Shown here piece after piece: positions 1-4,691 of a stretch of 6,832 nucleotides of DNA. The position numbers and the translations under genes were made by a program. Below the pieces are notes generated by a model. It worked only from the letters and a program-made list of their open reading frames with translations. It did no database searches and was not told the origin of the DNA. How positions within the stretch are numbered: position 1 is the stretch's first letter; each line of letters opens with the position of its first letter. The stretch comes from Acidobacteriota bacterium (lineage in GTDB: Bacteria > Acidobacteriota > Terriglobia > UBA7540): the NCBI GenBank assembly GCA_003224635.1, contig QHZK01000297.1:1-6832 (forward strand), given 5' to 3'.

Positions 1-1
1 T

Positions 2-859
2 CTTTGCGATCTCTATGGTCTCGATACGATCAGCACCGGAGGCACACTCGCATGGGCGATGGAGTGTAACGAGCGAGGCTTGTTGCCTGAAGCTCAGAAA
101 CTTGGATTGCGCTTCGGCCACGCGGATGGCTTATTTCGCATCCTTAGGATGATCGCGGAGCGCGAAGGCCTCGGTGCTCTGCTGGCCGAAGGCTCGAGAC
201 GCGCCGCACTCGAGACCGGGAGCGACAGTTGCTATTGGGCGATGCACGTCAAGGGTCTCGAACTGCCGGGATACGAGCCGCGCAGCTTGAAGACCATGGC
301 CTTGGGCCTGGCGGTAAGTCCGCGCGGGGCGTGCCACAACCGCTCCGGCGCCTATGAGGCCGACTTCTCCGGAGAAGTGGACCGCCTTCGCGCCGATCGT
401 GGCAGAGGCGCTCTGGTTGCTGCATCGGAGGATTTTGCTGCCGTGTTGGACTCCCTCGTGATCTGCAAATTCCTGCGCAAGTGCTTCACGGACTTTTACG
501 GCGAAGCGGCGGAGCTTTTGAACAGGGTGACCGGCTGGGATTGTTCCGCTAGTGAGCTGCGCCAAGTCGGCGAGCGGATTCAAATATTCAAGAGGCTTTT
601 TAATCAGCGCGAAGGATGGCAGCCTAAGGATGATTGGCTCCCGCCGCGCCTGCTAAGCGAGGCTCTTCCCACCGGTGTCGCCCAGGGCGTCGCCTTGACT
701 GCCGCCGAGCTCAAGGAGATGATTTGCGGATATTACCAGGCAAGAGGATTGGATGAGAATGGCTTGGTTACGGGAGGGAAACTGCGAGAGCTGGAGGTTC
801 TCATAGCGGCGGCTGCCGGAATGAAATCATGCCAAGCGACGAAACACGCCGCGTCCTGA
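2..859 (+). CDS. Aldehyde:ferredoxin oxidoreductase family protein (C-terminal part, 5' end outside window)
   Basis: This is the C-terminal ~285 residues of a tungsto/molybdo-bispterin oxidoreductase of the AOR family, cytoplasmic enzymes that oxidise aldehydes (or related substrates) to acids and pass electrons to ferredoxin. The frame is open from base 2 and reads LCDLYGLDTISTGGTLAWAM, the family's conserved DxxGLD pterin-binding segment. Further in, SPRGACHNRSGAYEADF matches the conserved 'RGACH' active-site region. DSLVICKF (Asp codon 449-451, Cys codon 464-466) matches the second pterin motif, whose Cys is the last ligand of the [4Fe-4S] cluster (Cys494 in Pyrococcus furiosus AOR). The other three cluster cysteines and the N-terminal domain would lie upstream of the window. 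The reading frame is intact to its stop. The 3' end overlaps the next small ORF by 31 bp, suggesting translational coupling. The subfamily and true substrate cannot be told from this fragment. Confidence 0.93.
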   Translation, partial: LCDLYGLDTISTGGTLAWAMECNERGLLPEAQKLGLRFGHADGLFRILRMIAEREGLGALLAEGSRRAALETGSDSCYWAMHVKGLELPGYEPRSLKTMALGLAVSPRGACHNRSGAYEADFSGEVDRLRADRGRGALVAASEDFAAVLDSLVICKFLRKCFTDFYGEAAELLNRVTGWDCSASELRQVGERIQIFKRLFNQREGWQPKDDWLPPRLLSEALPTGVAQGVALTAAELKEMICGYYQARGLDENGLVTGGKLRELEVLIAAAAGMKSCQATKHAAS

Positions 860-1020
860 AGGTATTTGGCGTCGCCGTGACGACATACGAGGACGCCGTC
901 GAGAAGGGTGCGCCGGCAGAAGAGATAAACAAAGCTGAGGCCGAGCTCAACGCCAGTCTCAACGAGGTGACGGCTCTCATCGAACGCTTGCGCGCGAAGA
1001 AAAATAGCCATTCCCCGTAA
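829..1020 (+). CDS. Small helical hypothetical protein overlapping the AOR gene
   Basis: This 63-aa protein of unknown function is not recognised as a member of any named family. The ATG at 829 lies inside the last codons of the AOR gene, in another frame, with a 31-bp overlap and only a weak purine-rich stretch in front, so expression would depend on coupling to AOR translation. The product is charged and predicted to be almost wholly helical: after an N-terminal segment (VLKVFGVAVTTYEDAVEKG) residues ~29-58 (PAEEINKAEAELNASLNEVTALIERLRAKK) show a heptad-like hydrophobic pattern, typical of a short coiled coil. There is no cysteine, signal peptide or membrane segment, so it is not the small ferredoxin-like or MoaD/ThiS-like partner known from some AOR operons. 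It could be a small accessory subunit or could be spurious; the overlap, orientation and clean composition favour a real gene. Confidence 0.55.
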   Translation: MPSDETRRVLKVFGVAVTTYEDAVEKGAPAEEINKAEAELNASLNEVTALIERLRAKKNSHSP

Positions 1021-1153
1021 GCCTCGCCGTTGTTGCGTTTACCCTGCAGGCCGTTCCCAGCTCCAGATAAAGCGCTGTCCTTCCGCGTCCAGGCACTACC
1101 CTGTATTTGTCTCCGTCATCTTCACATCAGACACGCGCATTGTCGACTCTGGT

Positions 1154-1180
1154 TTGACAGCGCGTCTTTTGGGGTATTAG
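1154..1180 (+). promoter_or_regulatory. Possible weak sigma70-type promoter upstream of the truncated Cache copy
   Basis: A perfect TTGACA lies at 1154-1159. The best -10 candidate is TATTAG at 1175-1180, four of six consensus bases, but with only 15 bp between the boxes, which is short. An AT-rich leader follows and leads to the ATG at 1251. Position and orientation make sense, but the spacing makes the call weak. Confidence 0.3.
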
Positions 1181-1239
1181 TGTACGGAAAATTTAAAAAA
1201 ACTGCAGAGAAACAAGCAAGCAACCGTTCGAAAGTCAAA

Positions 1240-1244
1240 GGAGG
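1240..1244 (+). promoter_or_regulatory. Ribosome binding site of the truncated Cache copy
   Basis: GGAGG (within AAAGGAGG, 1237-1244) stands 6 nt before the ATG at 1251. The stretch 1240-1260 matches 1580-1600 in front of the full-length gene at 19 of 21 positions, so the initiation region was duplicated along with the coding part. Confidence 0.75.
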
Positions 1245-1250
1245 TTTCTG

Positions 1251-1436
1251 ATGAAGAGAACACAATCGAAAGAGGCCAAGCAAATTGTAGCTCTGGTCGA
1301 GAAGGCCGCAGCTTTAACTGAGGGTAAAGGAAAAGCCGCGTTCCCGGAATTCAAGGAGAAAGGCAGTGAATGGTTTAGAGGAGAAACCTACATCTTTGTT
1401 TTATCTAAAATCGAAGCCGTTTCTTCATTTCCATGA
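1251..1436 (+). pseudogene. Truncated duplicate of the Cache-domain gene, lacking the signal peptide
   Basis: This is readable as a 61-aa ORF with its own strong ribosome binding site. It is a broken copy of the gene at 1591-2073. Codons 1-3 (MKR) match the start of the full-length protein. The next 24 residues of the intact gene, the whole signal peptide and its cleavage region, are missing by an exact 72-nt in-frame difference. QSKEAK through GETYIF then follows, identical but for one Leu-to-Phe change (T1374 against C1786). After the repeat ends at 1397 the sequence diverges, and the frame adds about a dozen unrelated residues (ending SSFP) before a stop. The Cache core (strands after YIF, the HPxNP segment, the GxGIY end) is absent, so no folded sensor domain is expected and any product would stay in the cytoplasm. 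It is most likely a decaying duplicate; a functional small protein cannot be excluded. Confidence 0.72.
1261..1397 (+). repeat. Direct repeat, copy 1 (137 bp)
   Basis: This is identical to 1673-1809 except at one position (T1374 versus C1786), offset 412 bp. Both copies are in coding frame for the N-terminal part of the Cache protein. Near identity, including synonymous sites, points to a recent duplication, gene conversion or an assembly artefact. Confidence 0.95.
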
Positions 1437-1490
1437 TGCCCCTGTGGGAATTTTCGCCGACGTCAAGCTAGACCTCACAACCTATTCGAG

Positions 1491-1505
1491 TGGTCGTTAC
1501 GACCA
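1491..1505. repeat. Small inverted repeat between the two Cache copies
   Basis: TGGTCG and CGACCA are perfect inverted arms around a 3-nt centre (TTA). The site lies about 30 bp upstream of the predicted -35 box of the full-length gene, so it could be an operator half-site pair or a small hairpin. No T-run follows, so it is not a rho-independent terminator. A repeat this short can easily arise by chance. Confidence 0.3.
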
Positions 1506-1536
1506 TAAAGGATCAGAAAGACTTTTTAAAGGAACA

Positions 1537-1566
1537 TTGATAAATGTCTGCCCTCCATCGTATAAA
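1537..1566 (+). promoter_or_regulatory. Predicted sigma70-type promoter of the full-length Cache gene
   Basis: TTGATA (1537-1542, 5/6 to consensus) and TATAAA (1561-1566, 5/6, continuing as TATAAAAT) are 18 bp apart. Transcription would begin around 1573, leaving a very short leader with the ribosome binding site almost at its 5' end. This is the best promoter candidate in the window, and it lies in the most AT-rich stretch (14 G+C of 60 bases in 1561-1620). Confidence 0.55.
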
Positions 1567-1579
1567 ATAAAGCTTTAAT

Positions 1580-1584
1580 GGAGG
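1580..1584 (+). promoter_or_regulatory. Ribosome binding site of the full-length Cache gene
   Basis: GGAGG ends 6 nt before the ATG at 1591, ideal spacing, and fixes that start. The same initiation context recurs at 1240-1244 in front of the truncated copy. Confidence 0.8.
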
Positions 1585-1590
1585 TTTCTA

Positions 1591-2073
1591 ATGAAAAGAA
1601 GATTAACTACTCTTTTAATCTTTTGTGGAGTTATATGCCTATTTTTTCCCCCGGTGTTTTCTGCAGACCCTTCACAATCGAAAGAGGCCAAGCAAATTGT
1701 AGCTCTGGTCGAGAAGGCCGCAGCTTTAACTGAGGGTAAAGGAAAAGCCGCGTTCCCGGAATTCAAGGAGAAAGGCAGTGAATGGCTTAGAGGAGAAACC
1801 TACATCTTTATCGCTGATATGAACGGTACCATTCTTATACATCCTGCCAATCCGGAACTTGAGACAAAAAGTATACTCGACATGAAGGATGCGAATGGCA
1901 AGGCATTCATGCGGGAGTTTATAGAGACAGCCAAAAAAGGCTCGGGCTGGGTGGATTATATGTGGCCTAAACCGGGTGAAAAAAAGCCTTCCAAGAAGTT
2001 AAGCTATATCAAGCAGGCGAAAATGCCTAATGGAGAAACCATCCTTGTAGGTGCCGGGATTTATGCCGAGTAA
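1591..2073 (+). CDS. Secreted single-Cache-domain sensor protein
   Basis: This 160-aa protein is a stand-alone periplasmic ligand-binding Cache domain (sCache_2-like), the fold used by extracellular sensors of small organic molecules. The N-terminus is a Sec signal peptide: MKRR, then a hydrophobic core (LLIFCGVICLFFPPV), with probable cleavage near Ser24/Ala25. There is no proper lipobox at the cysteines. After a helix (QSKEAKQIVALVEKAAAL) come the family hallmarks: AFPEFKEKGSEW, GETYIFIADMNGTILIHPANPELETKSILDMKD, GSGWVDYMWPKPGEKKPSKKLSYIKQ and the C-terminal VGAGIYAE. The length equals one Cache module with no output domain, so it must signal through a partner or act as a binding protein. 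The stop lies 69 bp before the likely start of an adenylate cyclase, with which it may be co-transcribed. GC content is clearly lower than in the flanking genes. A truncated duplicate precedes it. Confidence 0.88.
   Translation: MKRRLTTLLIFCGVICLFFPPVFSADPSQSKEAKQIVALVEKAAALTEGKGKAAFPEFKEKGSEWLRGETYIFIADMNGTILIHPANPELETKSILDMKDANGKAFMREFIETAKKGSGWVDYMWPKPGEKKPSKKLSYIKQAKMPNGETILVGAGIYAE
1673..1809 (+). repeat. Direct repeat, copy 2 (137 bp)
   Basis: This is the partner of 1261-1397, with 136 of 137 positions the same. It covers the codons from just after the signal peptide to the first strand of the Cache fold (GETYIF). The repeat edges are sharp on both sides, and no insertion-sequence ends are visible. 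Confidence 0.95.
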
Positions 2074-2142
2074 GAAGGGTTGTCATCGAAACCGCTGATG
2101 GTGGCTGGGCACGATAGGCTTAATCGACGTCAGAACGGTTCC

Positions 2143-3870
2143 ATGCGAAACACCATCGGCCTAAAGATCCTCGGCATCGTCGCCCTGCTCTCGCTGATCG
2201 CCGGCGCTGTTGCCTGGGTCAATGCGAGAAAATCGGGCGAGGTCGAAAGCCTGCTAACCAGTGTCAAAGAGACCTACGTGCCGAGCTACGCCGCACTCGC
2301 ACGAGCCCATATTCGCTCGCTGGAGCAGTCCGCATATCTGCGACGTTTGGCGATCGCCAGTTTCAAATCCCCCGTTGACCGAGCCGAGGTCGCTCGCCTG
2401 CGATCTTTGGTGGAGCAGAAGACGAAAGAAGCCGACAACGAAGTCCTCGCCGCCCGCAAGGCCATCGCCAAAGCGGTCGAGGACCGCGCCAGCTTCGGAG
2501 ACGAGGTGTTGTTGGGCCGGCTCGATACACGCCTCGAGTTCCTCCAGCGCTATAATGCGACTTATGACGCCGTGCGCAGCCAGGTCGAGAGCGCCCTCTC
2601 GAATCACGATGAGACTCGGTTTCGCGATATCGTCGCCTCGCTCGACCAGGCACGCGATACCCTCAACACCGAGAGCGAGGCGGTCCGGCGCGAGATGCTC
2701 GGCCTGCTCGATAAAGCGATGCGCGACACGATCGCGGAGCAGAACCGTTCTGTACGATACGGCATCATACTGCTGGCCGCTGCCCTGACCATCGGCCTCG
2801 TAGTGGCGGCGGCGATGACTGTGAATCTGGTCCGCCCGTTGCGGCGGCTGTTGAAAGGCGCCCTAGCCGTGCAGGGAGGTGCCCTCGACACCGAACTTCC
2901 CGTCACCTCGCGCGACGAGATTGGCGACCTCACCGGAGCCTTCAATGCGATGGTGCGGGAGCTCCGCTCCAAGGCGCGGGTGCGTGAGACTTTCGGCAAA
3001 TACCTCGATCCGCGTATCGTAGAGGACCTGATCGAGCGGCCGGAACTGCTTGGCAGTAAGGGCGAGCGCCGGGTGATGACGGTGTCCTTCACCGATATGA
3101 TGGGTTTCACTTCCTTGAGTGAGGGCGTAACGCCCGTAGCGCTGGTCAGTGTGGTTAACCGCTACCTGGCGACCATGTCGGAGCCGATCCGCCAAAGCGG
3201 CGGTATCATCGACAAGTATGTGGGCGACGCGATCATGGCCTTCTGGGGTCCGCCCTTCACGGACGCGAACGAGCAGGCCCGCCTCGCCTGCGAAGCGGGT
3301 CTTGGGCAGGTCGGACTGCTACCCAGCTTTCGGCAAAGCCTGCCGGAAGTGCTTGGAATCAAGCGCAACGTGCCGCACGTCGACATGCGCATTGGCATCG
3401 CCTCCGGCGATGTCGTCGTCGGCAATATCGGCTCGGATCTGTCGATGAGCTACACGGTGATGGGAGACGCCGTGAACCTGGCCTCGCGGCTTGAAAACGT
3501 CAACAAGGTCTACGGCACGCACCTACTCGTCAGCGCCATGACCCGGGAGATGGCGAAGGATGCCTACGAATTTCGTGAGATTGACTCGATTCTCGTGGTC
3601 GGCAAAGAGGAGCCGGAGCAAGTCTTCGAGGTGCTCGGACGTCGGGGTGAGGTGGCGCAGTCGACGCTCGATCTAGCCGAGCGATTTGCGCTGGGGCTTG
3701 TCGCGTACCGGCGCCAGGCTTGGACGGAGGCCACGGCGGCGTTCCGGAGCTGCCTCGAGCTGGTCCCCGAGGATAGCCCCGCTCGCGTCTTTCTCGACCG
3801 TATTCCAGTGCTGTCAGCCCAGCCGCTGCCGGCGAATTGGGATGGCGTATGGATCCTCTCCGAGAAGTGA
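2143..3870 (+). CDS. Membrane-bound class IIIb adenylate cyclase with HAMP domain
   Basis: The product makes cAMP from ATP at the inner face of the membrane. Counting from ATG 2143 (575 aa): TM helix ~5-25 (IGLKILGIVALLSLIAGAVAW); a periplasmic all-helical region ~26-205 like the four-helix bundles of chemoreceptors; TM2 ~207-230; HAMP ~231-282 (RPLRRLL...DEIGDLTGAFNAM); the class III catalytic domain; and a short TPR-like tail ~514-550. Metal-binding Asp318 (FTDMMGFT) and Asp362 (DKYVGDA), adenine-selecting Lys358 and Thr438 (YTVMGD), and Asn445 and Arg449 (VNLASR) are all present, so it should be active as a homodimer. The Lys/Thr pair defines class IIIb, a group whose known members are often bicarbonate-responsive. 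In-frame upstream starts exist (TTG 2080, ATG 2098), but none has a well-spaced Shine-Dalgarno. MRNTIGLK before TM1 is the usual beginning of such proteins. The Cache gene just upstream may supply ligand input. Confidence 0.92.
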   Translation: MRNTIGLKILGIVALLSLIAGAVAWVNARKSGEVESLLTSVKETYVPSYAALARAHIRSLEQSAYLRRLAIASFKSPVDRAEVARLRSLVEQKTKEADNEVLAARKAIAKAVEDRASFGDEVLLGRLDTRLEFLQRYNATYDAVRSQVESALSNHDETRFRDIVASLDQARDTLNTESEAVRREMLGLLDKAMRDTIAEQNRSVRYGIILLAAALTIGLVVAAAMTVNLVRPLRRLLKGALAVQGGALDTELPVTSRDEIGDLTGAFNAMVRELRSKARVRETFGKYLDPRIVEDLIERPELLGSKGERRVMTVSFTDMMGFTSLSEGVTPVALVSVVNRYLATMSEPIRQSGGIIDKYVGDAIMAFWGPPFTDANEQARLACEAGLGQVGLLPSFRQSLPEVLGIKRNVPHVDMRIGIASGDVVVGNIGSDLSMSYTVMGDAVNLASRLENVNKVYGTHLLVSAMTREMAKDAYEFREIDSILVVGKEEPEQVFEVLGRRGEVAQSTLDLAERFALGLVAYRRQAWTEATAAFRSCLELVPEDSPARVFLDRIPVLSAQPLPANWDGVWILSEK

Positions 3871-3985
3871 GGCAGCCCATATTCCACGACCTTTCGATTC
3901 TCTGCTTCCAGGCGTCTCAGATCCGTTGACTCGGCGGCCTGTTGTTGGGCAACGAAGTCGATCTCGCGGCTGAGCCCGGTCGCGG
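3871..3985. other. Convergent intergenic gap
   Basis: This 115-bp gap lies between the cyclase stop and the stop of the leftward SIP gene. No stem-loop with a T-run is visible for either strand. One leftward frame stays open across it (see findings), but no start or recognisable domain supports a gene. Confidence 0.5.
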
Positions 3986-3994
3986 TCACCGCGA
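3980..3994. repeat. 15-bp inverted repeat on the SIP stop codon
   Basis: TCGCGG and CCGCGA are perfect inverted arms around a 3-nt centre (TCA), which is itself the complement of the SIP stop codon. A 6-bp, all-but-one GC stem with a tight loop could form at the 3' end of the leftward mRNA. There is no T-run, so a classic terminator is not claimed. In DNA this GC-rich, chance occurrence is possible. Confidence 0.35.
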
Positions 3995-4681
3995 TCTGGA
4001 CCTGCTCTTCCAGTACGGCATGGCGCGGACCGCGCCGGGGCGAAAGCCGCGGTCGCGCACGAGATGCGCCTGTACCATCGCGCAGAGCCACGCCTCACCG
4101 GTCACGTAGGCGGTGGTGGAGTTCGCAGACGGGAGGCTTTGGCGCGCGAGCCAACCGACAAGCGCCGAGCCGGGTCGCCCGGCGCGATCCACCCAACGAA
4201 CCTTTTCGGGGCGGGTAACCTCAGCCTCGGGCCAGCGCCGCTCCATCGAGGCGACCTCGAAGCACGCGAGCACGACCGCCTCCGCAGGCAAGGCCCGGAT
4301 CAGGGCCTCGGCCGACGCGATCGAGGTTTCGTCCCCAAAGAATACATGCGCTTCTCCCGAACGGTCGAGTGCGATCGGGATGGCGCGAGAAGGCGAGATC
4401 TCGACCGGGTCCCCCACCGCGCACCGCTCGGCCCACCGGCTTCCCGGTCCCAGCCCGTGTAGTACCACGCACAGGTCGAACGTGCCCTCGGCGGTGCTCT
4501 TCCACACGGAGTAGTGGCGCTCGTCGGCGTCCCCGTCTTCACGCGGCAACTGGATCGCCACATCCGCGCCAGGCTCGAACTCGAAACCCGCGAGCGACTC
4601 GGCAGCGATCGTGACGTTCCTGACCTGAGGAGAGAGCAGCCGCGCGGCGGCGACGCGCCCGGCCTCGAATCCCTGGGGCAT
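3986..4681 (-). CDS. Siderophore-interacting protein (SIP) family FAD reductase
   Basis: This 231-aa cytoplasmic FAD-dependent NAD(P)H oxidoreductase belongs to the SIP/ViuB-like family, which reduces ferric siderophores; some relatives act as general flavin reductases. The N-terminal FAD-binding barrel carries R55-H-Y-S (the RxY[ST] flavin motif) and LHGLGPGSRWAERCAVGD (74-91), the family's 'HG..GPAS.WA...G' stretch. The C-terminal NAD(P)-binding half has FFGDETS (114-120, the GDET motif) and TGEAWLCAMVQAHLVRDRGF (194-213), and ends in PYWK, like the usual C-terminal YW. I chose the ATG at 4681 over a TTG at 4726: a GAGGT sequence lies 8 nt upstream and overlaps the stop of the preceding gene, and the sequence before Met is not family-like. 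It is the last gene of the leftward operon, 10 nt after the SthA-like gene. No siderophore or iron-uptake gene is visible, so the substrate is open. Confidence 0.88.
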   Translation of the reverse strand: MPQGFEAGRVAAARLLSPQVRNVTIAAESLAGFEFEPGADVAIQLPREDGDADERHYSVWKSTAEGTFDLCVVLHGLGPGSRWAERCAVGDPVEISPSRAIPIALDRSGEAHVFFGDETSIASAEALIRALPAEAVVLACFEVASMERRWPEAEVTRPEKVRWVDRAGRPGSALVGWLARQSLPSANSTTAYVTGEAWLCAMVQAHLVRDRGFRPGAVRAMPYWKSRSRSR

Positions 4682-4691
4682 CCGTGCGACC

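Larger units (their letters stand above)
1021..1250 (+). other. Intergenic region between the AOR operon and the Cache region
   Basis: This 230-bp stretch has no convincing gene. Its left part is GC-rich and shows no clear hairpin plus U-run that would end the AOR transcript. From about 1175 it becomes AT-rich (a run of A/T near 1188-1200) and ends in the AAAGGAGG ribosome binding site of the truncated Cache copy. A TTG-initiated frame crosses it, but the translation looks like noise. Confidence 0.6.

Noticed and set aside
131..583. Leftward 150-aa frame opposite the AOR gene
   Set aside because: It is a shadow of the AOR frame in GC-rich DNA; the AOR reading has multiple conserved motifs and this one has none.
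1030..1251. TTG-initiated 73-aa frame across the gap before the Cache copies
   Set aside because: It has no ribosome binding site, no family-like sequence, and crosses the promoter and Shine-Dalgarno of the following gene; the translation looks like noise.
1491..1505. Rho-independent terminator between the two Cache copies
   Set aside because: The stem is only 6 bp and no T-run follows; kept only as a small inverted repeat.
1366..1578. 70-aa frame overlapping the end of the truncated Cache copy
   Set aside because: The ATG lies inside the duplicated Cache codons in a wrong frame, with no Shine-Dalgarno at proper spacing; part of it runs through the predicted promoter at 1537-1566. No domain could be recognised with confidence.
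1600..1672. Lipoprotein signal for the Cache protein
   Set aside because: Cysteines at 12 and 16 lie inside the hydrophobic core without the [LVI][AST][GA]C pattern; a signal peptidase I site near residues 24-25 fits better.
2080..2142. TTG 2080 or ATG 2098 as start of the cyclase
   Set aside because: The purine-rich AAGAAGGG abuts the TTG directly and is 18 nt from ATG 2098, so neither has normal spacing. The extra residues (VAGHDRLNRRQNG) are not typical, while MRNTIGLK before the TM helix is.
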